A stretch of DNA of 64,000 nucleotides from Oasisia sp. SBJ-2009 (lineage: Eukaryota > Annelida > Polychaeta > Sabellida > Siboglinidae). How positions within the stretch are numbered: position 1 is the stretch's first letter; each line of letters starts with the position of its first letter. Below are positions 29,401-41,000 of this stretch, in pieces. The notes under the pieces are model-generated. The model did not search any database. It was not told the origin of the DNA and saw nothing but the letters and a program-made list of their open reading frames with translations. The stretch is taken from assembly GCA_964017155.1 (NCBI GenBank), contig OZ024867.1, positions 14,271,909-14,335,908 of the forward strand, in the 5' to 3' direction. Position numbers and translations under genes: made by a program.

Positions 29401-29672
29401 GGTCAAATGTAACATATTTCAATTCACTGACCTAGAAGTTGTATGTTTTGGTTCCAAAACGTCTGGTCTACGTTGCAAAAGTCTTTAGATAGAGGAAATT
29501 GGTTTCCGGCGGCCATCTTTAAAATGGCTGCCAACGCCTTCCAGGGCAAAATCTGAGATGGCCCTATATCCAAATATTTTTGTAATTATGTACTCTACGT
29601 GTGTGCCAAATTTCATGCTTTTATCATAAAACGCACAATTCGGTCATATTTTGTCACTTAGCGGCTCCACTA
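26426..29672 (-). mobile_element. Long-TIR DNA transposon, internally deleted (left-arm copy)
   Basis: Ends TAGTGGAGCCGCTA and (inverse) TAGCGGCTCCACTA, possibly with TA as target duplication. Several hundred bases at each end are inverted repeats carrying ATGGCGGC motifs about every 150 bases. The minus strand encodes pieces of a large protein. The N-terminal part (28824-27860, two frameshifts) includes the cysteine pairs CVLCQED and CFFCGMPP. The C-terminal part (27720-27303) includes VDTDVAVLAVTSAQ and FHAFTACDTVSCFGDR, a pattern resembling PIN/FEN-type nuclease acidic motifs. The middle of the protein is deleted. I recall similar repeated proteins in many marine invertebrate genomes, usually unannotated; the superfamily is uncertain. 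Confidence 0.7.
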
Positions 29673-29879
29673 ATTGTAAATATTGGACTTCTTCTGAACT
29701 ATAATAGTTATGACTAATCATCAACATGACGTAATAAGCAGATTATCTCCGCACATCTTCGTGGTAATTTATAAGTAAAGTACACCTACATAATATGACT
29801 AAACAATATTGTATTTGGCTAAGACAAAATGACTCCTTTTAGCCAAAATGGCCCACGAGAATTTAGGTCTAGCACTAAC

Positions 29880-30095
29880 CCAGCCTCTCCATTAAGATCA
29901 TGTGACATACATATACAGTGTTACCTCCCAATAAAGGACATGTGACACACATGCAATATTACCTCTCCATTAAGGTCACATGACATACATGTACATAATT
30001 ACCTGTCCATTAAGGCACATGACACACATGTACAGAGTTACCTGTCTATTAAGGCTACATGACACACATGTACATAGTTACCTGTCTAGTAAAGC
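29880..30095. repeat. 40-bp minisatellite (left arm)
   Basis: Five or so copies of ACCTGTCTATTAAGG plus CACATGACACACATGTACAT. The mirrored array in the right arm is 33925-34275 and has more copies. Confidence 0.85.
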
Positions 30096-30602
30096 CAGCT
30101 CGAGACTGGGCCAAAGGGACGTGGATAACAAAGTGACTAGCTTCATATACTCTACAGTTGAGAGTATTGCAGATACAAATTACAGTTTCCCAGTGTCACA
30201 TGCTACAAAGACTACCCAAGTACCACAAGTGAAGCCAGGATATCTTCAAACGGTCCAAAATATATCAAGTTAAAGTCCACTGATTACCAAAGCAAATATA
30301 TGCCCCGTGAAGACTAACAACATGTGTAGATTATAACCAGAATGTGACAACCATCATTTGTAATTTTATTATGATAAATGTAGTAAAAATGAAAATATAA
30401 TAATTATCATATTTTACTAGGTCAATGCTACCAAGTAGCCAATCATTCTGATCAGTGATTTGTCCACCAGCATTTATTGTATTAATTACCTGCTTCAAGT
30501 TGTCAGCGGTTCTCAGGAAGACGTGGATCTAAACAGTTGGGTGAATAGCCTCCAGACGACATGAAAGGTGGCATCTACATATCTGGAACACAGAAGAACA
30601 GA
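30096..30602 (+). other. Inner arm segment with an unassigned open frame
   Basis: 30096-30272 is an open frame reading RLGQRDVDNKVTSFIYSTVE and on to a stop after QTVQNISS. 30504-30595 resembles a second exon (SGSQEDVDLNSWVNSLQTT) but contains a stop in this arm. The mirror copies on the minus strand of the right arm keep VNGLQTTCKVASTYLEH open, while the first frame is broken by a 0.87-kb insertion. Neither resembles PEX1. They may be old exons of another gene or transposon coding. Confidence 0.3.
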
Positions 30603-32519
30603 AAGGGAAAGACCTGCTGATTGAAGCAGACGAGTGAGTAGAGAGTTATGGATTGTTTCAGATATATGTCACAAAGCAATAGCTTAAAATTTATTATTAC
30701 AAAAAGGAAATACAACATAAAACTTAATTTGTCTTTTTCAACTTGCAAGACATTTTATGTTAAATAGTCATTTGTTGCCATTGATCTACTTAATGCCTAC
30801 ATACAAGAAAAAGGAAATATAACAATTATATTTTGTACATACATAAATAAATATAATGATCGGACTTTGAATGTTGGCTATCTTAATTATTTAAAGTGAA
30901 ACATCCTCTTTCATGTTTTTTTCTTAATAAACTTTTTTTTAGTTATTTGAGTAGTCTCCCACCTGCCCTGTGTCTAAGGCCCGAATCAATTCTTTATTAT
31001 GCAACGTTCTGTTATTACGTAATCATTTGTGTGATCGCGCCAGCATGCCGGCGTGGTTTACTGGTGCTGTTCAGTTAGAACGAAGCTGTTGTTTGCCGTG
31101 TGACAGTCACACAGCGTGGTCTACTGGCACTGTTCAGTTAGAACGAAGCTGTTGTTTGCCGTGTGACAGTCACACAGCGTGGTCTACTGGCATTGTTCAG
31201 TTAGAACGAAGCTGTTGTTTGCCGTGTGACAGTCACACAGCGTGGTCTACTGGCACTGTTCAGTTAGAATGAAGCTGTTGTTTGCCGTGTGACAGTCACA
31301 CAGCGTTGTTTACTGGTGCTGTTCAGTTAGAATGAAGCTGTTGTTTGCCGTGTGACAGTCACACAGCGTGGTCTACTGGTGCTGTTCAGTTAGAACGAAG
31401 CTGTTGTTTGCCGTGCGACAGTCACACAGCGTGGTCTACTGGCGCTGTTCAGTTAGAATGAAGCTGTTGTTTGCCGTGCGACAGTCACACAGCGTGGTCT
31501 ACTGGCGCTGTTCAGTTAGAACGAAGCTGTTGTTTGCCATGTGACAGTCACACAGCGTGGTCTACTGGTGCTGTTCAGTTAGAATGAAGCTGTTGTTTGC
31601 CGTGTGACAGTCACACAGCGTGGTCTACTGGTGCTGTTCAGTTGGAGTGAAGCTGTTGTTTGCCGTGTGACAGTCACACAGCGTTGTCTACTGGTGCTGT
31701 TCAGTTAGAATGAAGCTGTTGTTTGCCGTGTGACAGTCACAAAGCGTGGTCTACTGGTGCTGTTCAGTTAAAACGAAGCTGTTGTTTGCCGTGCGACAGT
31801 CACACAGTGTGGTCTACTGGTGCTGTTCAGTTAAAACGAAGCTGTTGTTTGCCGTGTGACAGTCACACAGCGTGGTCTACTGGCGCTGTTCAGTTAGAAC
31901 GAAGCTGTTGTTTGCCGTGTGACAATCACACAGCGTGGCGACACCTCTCTGCCAGTCGTGCTTCCACAACCACCCGCCTCATGAAGTTGTCACGGACTCG
32001 TGGAGATCCTGGTGACGGTAATTGGAATTAACACGCGATATATCAAATTTTTAAGTTTCGTGAATTTTAATAATAATACTAATTGTAAAACATCTCTAGC
32101 GCCGATAGCCTTACAATAAATTCAACCTAAGATTCAAATATCTTAATTAGTTAATTGAAATTGGGGATTACATGTAGTTTTTATTCCAAGGTAGGGAAGA
32201 TTACAGCGTGATAGCCTCCGTGACCAGTGACCACTATTGTACTTATATTTGATGTTTAAGAGTTAAAGTATTTGTATTAGAGTATAAGGCATTTGCAAAT
32301 ACTTTTCCAAATACAATACTTTCTAGAACTAGTCTGTCTGACATCGCATGAGTAAACCACTAGTTATGCCTCTAAACTGTCTCTATGTACGATTTTCTTT
32401 TGTTTTACCAACATAGTAACATATCATGTTAGTTGAAATACTTTGCAATGTATTTGTATTTAAAAACTTAGCATTTAAAAGTATTTGATATGAATGTGTA
32501 CAAATAAGTTTTACCAAAA
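30603..32519. other. Spacer of the giant inverted repeat
   Basis: 1.9 kb of unique sequence separating the two arms. It contains the 63-bp minisatellite and, around 32250-32510, AT-rich sequence with AAATACTTT motifs. No gene recognised. Confidence 0.6.
31036..31945. repeat. 63-bp minisatellite at the palindrome centre
   Basis: About 14 copies of a 63-bp unit (GCGTGGTCTACTGG, CTGTTCAGTTAGAACGAAGC, TGTTTGCCGTGTGACAGTCA). Unit length equals 21 codons, giving WSTGTVQLERSCCLPCDSHT-like repeats in one frame. Several units carry a TGA at the AGAATGA variant, so a translated product is unlikely. Confidence 0.95.
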
Positions 32520-32974
32520 CTGTACTTCTGTGTTCCAGATATGTAGATGCCACCTTACATGTCGTCTGGAGGCCATTCACCCAACTGTTTAGATCCATGT
32601 CTTCCTGAGAACCGCTGACAACTTGAAGCAGGTAATTAATACAATAAATGCTGGTGGACAAATCACTGACCAGAATGATTGGCTACTTGGTAGCATTGAC
32701 CTAGTAAAATATGATAATTATTATATTTTCATTTTTACAACATTTATCATAATAAACGTACACATGATGGTTGTCACATTCTGGTTATAATCTACACATG
32801 TTGTTAGTCTTCACGGGGCATATATTTGCTTTGGTAATCAGTGGACTTTAACTGGATATATTTTGGACCGTTTGAAGATATCCTGGCTTCACTTGTGGTA
32901 CTTGGGTAGTCTTTGTAGCATGTGACACTGGGAAACTGTAATTTTTATCTGCAATACTCTCAACTGTCTGTACA

Positions 32975-33841
32975 ATATCCTTAACAGCATCACAAACATA
33001 TCACGTGCTTAATTTCTTTTCATTCAATTTAAACTTAATACAAAATTCAATTCAAATTCATTTGAAAATGTTTCAAATTCAATAAAAAAAATTCAATTCC
33101 AAATCAATTTCAAATTAAATTGATCAATCAAGTCTGTTCATGAGCCCAATGACGCCAGTGAGAACACCGGCCATGTATTTGAATCATATTCAAATTTCAA
33201 AAATGGCAATGATAGTGAATCATATTTGAAGAAAAAACATGGCAGTGTATTTGTATTTGAATTAGAAAAGTACTACCCGGTATTTGTATATGTAATTGCA
33301 TTTGAATTGGAATCTGGAAAAACAATGTATTTGAATGTGATTGGTATTTGTTGTATATATATTTGATCCCAACATGTGTATTTGGACCCAACCCTACTGC
33401 CACTGAATGATTCACTCTGTTACCATGGTTACAGAGTAAGATTGTGACGATGGGTTGGAACGACAGAAGAAGGAAAATTAATTGAGGATGACAAGAAGAA
33501 GCTGAAGACGGCCTCACTTTGGACCAGACAAAGGACCAGGTAGGTCCTGGCAGCTGAATCGTCCACCTGTCATGTCAGTTTGAACTTGATTAAGACACCA
33601 CATTTAGCTGTCACACTGTGTTGACAAAAGTCTCGTTTATTTATTATTGAGTCACGTCAAAAACTGAGGATAAAATATTCACATTTGTGTTCTTTTTGTT
33701 ATCATATTGGAATGGTGGAGTTGGTTTGGAATTGGAAATTGAGACAGTGTAATTGGAATTCCTAGAGTTTTGCCTTGACGGTTACCTTGGTAACGGAGCC
33801 ATCTTGCTATTAGGCTCGTCCTAAAACAACCCCAAATAATG
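32975..33841. mobile_element. 0.87-kb block present only in the right arm
   Basis: Flanked by TCTGTACA (32967-32974) and TCTGTACC (33842-33849). The corresponding left-arm site reads straight through but lacks the 8-mer. Contents: AATTCAA-rich sequence and a weak open stretch around 33450-33541. No terminal inverted repeats seen. It is an insertion in the right arm or an imprecise loss in the left. Confidence 0.55.
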
Positions 33842-33924
33842 TCTGTACCGGTAGAGTATATGAAACTAGTCACTTTGTTATCCACGTCCCTTTGGCCCGG
33901 TCCCGAGCTGGCTTTACTGGACAG

Positions 33925-34275
33925 GTAACTATGTACATGTATGTCATGTGGTCTTATTTGACAGGTAGCTCTGTACACGTGTATTGTGGCCTTAGTGGAG
34001 AGGTAACACTCTACATGTATGTCATGTGGCCTTAATATACAGGTAACTGTGTACATGTGTGTCATGTGGCCTTAATGGACAGGTAACTCTGTACATGTGT
34101 CATGTGCCTTAATAGACCGGTAACTATGTACATGTGTGTCATGTGCCTTAATGGACAGGTAATTCTGTACATGTATGTCATGTGACCTTAATGGAGAGGT
34201 AATATTGCATGTGTGTCACATGTCCTTTATTGGGAGGTAACACTGTATATGTATGTCACATGATCTTAATGGAGA
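33925..34275. repeat. 40-bp minisatellite (right arm)
   Basis: Mirror of 29880-30095, with about three additional units and more substitutions. Confidence 0.85.
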
Positions 34276-34488
34276 GGCTGGGTTAGTGCTAGACCTAAAT
34301 TCTCGTGGGCCATTTTGGCTAAAAGGAGTCATTTTGTCTTAGCCAAATACAATATTGTTTAGTCATATTATGTAGGTGTACTTTACTTATAAATTACCAC
34401 GAAGATGTGCAGAGATAATCTGCTTATTACGTCATGTTGATGATTAGTCATAACTATAATAGTTCAGAAGAAGTGCAATATTTACAAT

Positions 34489-37400
34489 TAGTGGAGCCGC
34501 TAAGTGACAAAATATGACCGAATTGTGCGTTTTATGATAACACTTTTTAAAAGATGGCCGCCGGAAACCAATTTCCTCTATCTAAAGACTTTTGCAACGT
34601 AGATCAGACGTTTTGGAACCAAAACATACAACTTCTAGGTCAGTGAATTGAAATATGTTACATTTGACCTTCTACGACATTCAAATCCGCCATTTTTAAA
34701 GATGGCGGTCGTCCAAACTTATGTTCCCATATCTCATGAACTACGTTACCTGGAGCGGTAATGTTGTTATCACAGTATAAGTATGTCGACAGCCGATGTC
34801 ATTGATTTGAATTTTCTTTGAATTTGACCTTCATCGACCTTCGTACCCACCATTTTATAAAATGACGGCCGTTGCAACGACGACGTCTCGCCTTAAATGT
34901 TGTCCTATTAGTTCCAATAATTATGATAGGTGGTAGGACATATTAATATTATGTTTTTCGATCGGCAGGCGGTTTAGCAGCTGATCGTGTGGCTTCGCGG
35001 ATGTCACATGATCAAAATGAGAAGAACCCGCGCTTCGTTTTTGGAATATGTGTTATGTTAGACGATATAAATGTGGAATGTATAAATAATAAAACACGTA
35101 GGTATCTTTTTAAGGTAATGCAGGTAATCCGTAGAGTTATGACATCCTTCTACACCCTATCTTCACCAAAAGAGCGTAATTGCTATAATATGTGAATGGC
35201 GAAAGTATATAAAGTGGTGAATCAGCCTGGAACATCCAGTGTACTGTGTTTGACAACAAACTGGAAAAAAAATGCGTTCTGTGTCAGGAGGACACACCGG
35301 AGGTGCTTCGCTGTCCTGCTTCTTCAAAACGCGACGCAGAGGGGGTTGGTTACAAGACTATCGCTGACAATATTAAGGGTTTCGACAAGGTTGGTTGTTT
35401 GCCTAAGACAATCAACCTGTCAAGGTTAGATGATGGTGTAGGCATTGAGGTAACCTTCCGACAGCACCAAGCCAAATGGCATGCCTCTTTATCTATTACA
35501 ATTCAACAAGACAAAACTTGAGCGAGCAGAGAAGAGGAAATTTCGCATTGAAGACAATACAGCTGCTTCCAAAAAGTTCACCCGTCAGTGTATAGAAGCG
35601 GCAACTCCTTCCACGGAAACATGTTTCTTCTGCGGTATGCCTCCAGTTGGAGAGATTTTACACAATGCATCGACCTTTCATATTGATGTTCGCGTCAGAC
35701 AGTGTGCTGTCAAATTGCAGGATACTGCTCTTCTTGCGAAATTAAGTGCCGGGGACATGATCGCACAAGAGGCCAAATATCATACCCAATGCCTGTCTCT
35801 TTGTAAAACAAAGCTCGCGAAGTGGCAACATCTGATCAACGCGAAGTAGACTCTGTGTGTCATGGCATCGCATTTGCTGGACTTATATCATATATTGAAG
35901 AATCCCGCATGGACAGTCTTGTTGTACCCGTTTTTAAACTGACCGACTTGGCAAACATGTACAATAACCGACTTGAACAATTGAGAAATGATGTAGAGGG
36001 CCGTGTCCACTCCACAAGACTGAAGGAGAGAATACTTGCTTACTTTCCAGATATGGAAGCTCACAAGCAAGGCCGTGAAGTGGTTCTCGTTTGCAATAAA
36101 GATGTTGGATCAGCAATACGAAACGCGTGTGAACGGGATGTTGATAACGACGCTGTTCATCTTGCCAATGCCGCTAACATTGTCAGGAGAGATATGTTCA
36201 AACGGTGTTGAACGGAACAAACATCAAAACACAACTTAGCTAGTGGAGCAACCATTGCCACCGACAAACAAGTTATCAGCACATGTCACACTGGTGTGTT
36301 GTGTACTCATTCCCGAGACGTGTCAGGCCGTGCACCCATGAAGAAGCGGATACATGAATCCTACTCCACCTGGAAGATGCTTTGAAACACGGGTATAACA
36401 AGGTATCCATTCGAACAGTTGACACGGACGTGGCTGTACTTGCAGTGACATCAGCTCAGGGGCTCAACATCACCGAACTGTGGATTGCCTTTGGATATGG
36501 AAAGAACTTTCGCTATTTACCGGCCCACGAGATGGTCAACGCACTGGGTCCTGATCGTTGTGTTGCTTTGCCAATGTTTCATGCCTTCACTGCTTGTGAC
36601 ACGGTGTCATGTTTTGGAGACAGGGCAAACGGACTGTATGGGACATATGGGATGCGTATGACGAAGTCACACCAGCTTTCTGTGCCTTGGCTGCTACCAC
36701 GGAGTCCGTAGAAAATTGGCTGGGTCCACTGGAACGATTTGTAGTCCTGCTGTACGACCGTACTAGCAGGCAGGAATTCTAAACATCAGGAGAGGGAACG
36801 ACTTTTGATACTCCTCTCGTGAATATAGGCTAGCTAGTAAATAGCGTTTGTTGATAGCCAATATAGAATATAACCGCCATTTTTAGTCGCCATCTTGAAA
36901 AAGACTGATACGAATGTCCGACAGGATCAAAAGTAGCGTATTTAAAATAGCAGCATGTAAAATCTTAATTAGGAAGACTATATTATCTCTCTATCTGGTT
37001 TATTTCTCAAGATGTGAAGAAATATGGCTTTTAAAGCCGCCATCTTTAAAAATGGTTGATATTGATATTGCAGAAGGTCATATGTAACATATTTGAAATC
37101 TGTACTTTAAAAAACTTACATTTTGACACAAATGTAGCGGTTCTGACTGAAGCATTTGTAAACGTGTGGACAACATTCGTTTTAGCGGTCGTAATGTTTA
37201 TAAAATGGCGGATACGAAGGTCGACAAAGGTTAAATACAAATAATTTTTATACACTGGAATCGGCTGTCCACATACCTATATTTTGATCATAAAAATACC
37301 TCTCTAGGTCGCGCAGGTCATGAGATATAGGGTTATTAGTCTTGGCGGCCGCCATCTTTGGCGGATGTTAATGTCGGAGAAGGTCAAAAGTAACACATAT

Positions 37401-37645
37401 GAAATCGCTGAACCCGAACATCTATGTTTCAATACCAAAAGGACTGATTTATTTGACGTGGTTACTAAGATATGAGAAAATAGGTTTACGGCAGCCATCT
37501 TGGAAAATGGCCGCCAATGCCTTTCCGGGCGAAATTTGAGATGGCCCTATATCCAAATATTTTTGTATTTATGTGTTCTACCGTTGTGCCAAATTTCACA
37601 CTTTTATCATAAAACGCACAATTCATTCACGTAGCGGCTCCACTA
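34489..37645 (+). mobile_element. Long-TIR DNA transposon, internally deleted (right-arm copy)
   Basis: Mirror of 26426-29672 and nearly identical. Plus-strand protein pieces lie at 35246-35521, 35481-35849, 35822-36211 (N-terminal part in three frames) and 36358-36711 (C-terminal part). The frameshifts and the central deletion are the same in both arms, so they predate the inverted duplication. A poly-A run near 35267 has eight A here and seven in the left arm, and a few codons differ (for example EESRMD versus EEARMD). Confidence 0.7.
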
Positions 37646-38043
37646 AATCTATATAAACGAATATCGTTCAAATATTTTTCGTCATGTCCTCTGCCGCAAA
37701 TGGCAAAGTTGGTGCCTGGTGATCTTATAATTCGTCTAACTACGAAAGATATTACAATCGCCAAACTACTACTAAGATATCTTATATGTATACGTATACA
37801 CACACAAGGTTACACAATAAAATCACTAACTTCAAAAAACTTCGAGCAAACCTTGCCGGCAACGCGGTACCATGCCGTCTCATCTTTCGCCAAATTGGCG
37901 ATAACGTACATTTTTCGTTTCGCCAAACTGTACAAAAATTAGTGTATGGCGAATGACGAAAGCCTAGCGTGAACCCAGGTTTTATTTTCCCAGTCCTTAT
38001 ACATACAATACTATTGCATTTGTTGTTTATATTTTTATTTCAG

Positions 38044-41000
38044 CCAGACGATGTGACTGACCAGCTAGTCGAGATGTCGTTCCGAGCGTGGCTGTCCCGT
38101 GTCACTGACCAGCACTGCCCTCTGGTGTTGAACCAGAGAACTCTCGTCAAGTTCTTTATCAAGCCAGGTATGACCTTTACCTCTCCTGGTTGTGACAAAT
38201 ACAAGATAAAAGTACTTTGAAAAATATATTATGTTAACATGATTGGCCTGAATCTACACATGTACACAAGTAATGTTTTCTAAAAAATGCGTGAAAAGAG
38301 TTTTGTTGAATTTGTTAGCATTCACCAGTACCCAAAGTGCACTACATATGGAAAGGCACAGTCTCTGTTTAGGATGAAAAGATAATGTGCAGGTAGTGTA
38401 GTGGTTAGCACATCATGTCAGTGACCTGTGGTCAACACCCAGTCACAGCAGGCCTGGTTACTGTGTTTGGGGTAAAAACCTGGCTCTTAACATTGGGGAC
38501 TGTGTATCTAATGTGAATTGGAGAATCGTGTTATTGTCAGTGTTGTCTCAATTTGGGATGTATAAGAACCACTGAGGACGACAAACACCCTCAGTGCCAA
38601 TATAGAAAGGTCAGCTTGGTTTTAATGATCTAAAAAAGATAGATGTTTTACAAGAAAGGGTATACCACCAACCAGATAGATAATATGTGTGGCGGTCTAG
38701 GAAAACCAGTCAGATTGACAAAAACAATCATTTGCTTTTTTATTTCAGAAATGTAAATCTACACTATTTACATATCCTGTACTGCTGACCATATTTAAAT
38801 ATTCCCACCAGAAGCAAAGTTACAGGCATTTAAAGAGGGCCCTTATCAGAAAATACTTAAGGAGAAAAACAAGTTTTAAAGTCGCGATTCATTTTTCACA
38901 TGAAAACCACACTTTACACATAACACATAACACAATAACTGTTGCAGTTACCTTATAAAGTTCTGTGAGGGAAATGTAGCTGTGTTTGTTTCCTTTGCTG
39001 TACTGGAAACATTATCCAATTGTGATGGGAATTGTTTAAGTTACACAAAATTAAACAGAACACACGCAAACTAGATTGCAGGAGAAAATGCCAAATTAAA
39101 TGTTTACTGCTGTTTAATAACATGTCCAGTGTTATTACAACGAAATAAATTATGTATATCTTAGATAATATCTTAAATAAATGTATATTTTAGCTTTGAA
39201 ATACTAAATTATCCAAATATTGTAGTTATTTAAAGAAACAGTGACAATAGTTTAAAGAGTGGTCAAAAGTCATAGGTGTTTTTTTTTAGCAGAAATGTAC
39301 ATTAATAATCAACACGCAAGCAAGAGGTAGCAAACTCTTCCACGAATATGTGGTTAATTCTGAAAAGAACTGTTGTGTCTGGCTCTGAAAAGAGCCGTTT
39401 GTTTATTCTTCGACTGACCAAAAAAACACCTTTACGGCGCATTTACGGGCAAATACGCCTAGCGACTTCCGACTCATTTTCCTAGACCGCCACACATATT
39501 ATGTTCGCTAATATAAGCCAATAAAAGTCAGAAGAAATACTTTGCAGTGCAATAATCTAACATGGCCATAATTACAGATCACTGGACAAGATGGTGGACC
39601 AGTTGCTTGATGTAATGACCTTGACCTTGACCCAGACGCCCTTGGCCTAGAAGCTGTCCAAGTGTCATGTCTCGGGTCGTTCGGTGCACCGTGTCCTCGT
39701 ATATGGGTCAAAGGGCGCAGGAAAGAGTCACATGACCAGGGCTGTGTTTAGGAAATTGGCCGAGATGCCCACCTTGGCATTTGTCAGCGTTGTCGACTGC
39801 AGAGCACTGAAAGGTAGTGTATCAGTCAGTCACCAGGGGGTGCTTTGTGTTTCTGGGGTCATAAATATCAGAAAAGTTGTTTTTTCTTGCAGAGGACGGA
39901 CGGACGGATGGATGGTATTTTATAATTACCAATAATGACAGGTACACATTTTAATTGAGTATGTACAGTAGATAAGTAGACTCATGTTAAGTGATTTAAA
40001 TGCTGTCATCGTGTGATCCACCTTGTAGTAATTGTAGTATAATCATAATGTATTGTCATTATGATTACATAGTAAGTTAGCAAATAAAACATGCCGGAGT
40101 AAACATTGTAGTCAAATGTTTGTGCTCTACACAACATTATACATTACACATTGACACATGTGGGGAGCTCAGAAGAATCACAAAATGAATCATTAGACAT
40201 TACTGTAAATTTATTTTAAAGAAAACATTAAATAATGTAATCATAGTTAAATACACATACTTTTTGTGCCTCAACCAAATGAGATAGATGTTATACTAAT
40301 TGTATCAGATTTGAATGGTCTGTCAGGTTTGACTACATTTTCTTACCTTCACAGTTCTGCAGGACCTGCTGGGATTCAACGAGCTGCATGGAACGTCCAT
40401 TGGTATCATCGCAACCAGCCAATCACGAGCCTCGTTACATCCAAGTTTGGTAGCAGCAAGTAAATAAATTATATTTCTGCTTCAATGTATTAAAACACTA
40501 ACTTTCTTGTAAGTTCATCTCCACCACGGTGCCAGAGTCCATTAATCTCTTCCTGTTTGTCACGTGTTTAGGCCATTTGCATGTATTCTTCCAGTTGGTG
40601 ATGTTATTATGTAATTCACTTTCTTTGGACCGTAGTTTTACCCGTCATCTATGAGTCTTGGTCACATATAGGTGTGTCATTTGGCTGTAGATGGTGGGTA
40701 GGTGGTATCCTTGGTCTCTGATCATGGTAGGGGTTCTCTGGTTGATGTAAATAGCCTCCTTCACCTTCCTCTTGAGCCAGTTTGATTCCCGGGTCAGTAC
40801 TTTGGTGTCTTCCGTGGACACTGAGTGTCCTGTGGCCCGGCAATGGTCTCCTAGTCCAGTTGGTTTGTCCAGGTTTGTGTGGTCTTTGAACCTCTGGCTG
40901 AGTGGTCTCTTAATGTCACCAATGTATGTGACTGGTGACATTGTCACATGATGTTGACAGACATGGGGTCAAATACATTGAAATGTATTTAAATACAAAT

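Larger units (their letters stand above)
24939..30602 (-). repeat. Giant inverted repeat, left arm
   Basis: Inverted copy of 32520-39125. From its outer end it contains part of a MITE, one PEX1 exon, an ATTCG-type MITE piece, a long-TIR DNA transposon, a 40-bp minisatellite and an inner unique part. The outer 4.7 kb match the right arm almost base for base; the inner ~0.7 kb are clearly more diverged. The left arm lacks the 0.87-kb block at 32975-33841. Confidence 0.95.
32520..39125 (+). repeat. Giant inverted repeat, right arm
   Basis: Inverted copy of 24939-30602, longer by the 0.87-kb block at 32975-33841. Its PEX1 exon is collinear with the rest of PEX1. Its outer edge falls inside a complete MITE (38680-39502). 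Both facts indicate that this arm is the original and the left arm the inverted duplicate. Confidence 0.95.

Noticed and set aside
31940..32031. Candidate exon after the 63-bp array (RLMKLSRTRGDPGD)
   Set aside because: The frame is inherited from the repeat; similarity to the PEX1 N-terminal region is too weak to claim.
33440..33541. Candidate PEX1 exon (EGKLIEDDKKKLKTA)
   Set aside because: A good donor follows, but a stop lies between the nearest acceptor and the frame, and I see no similarity to the N-terminal part of PEX1.
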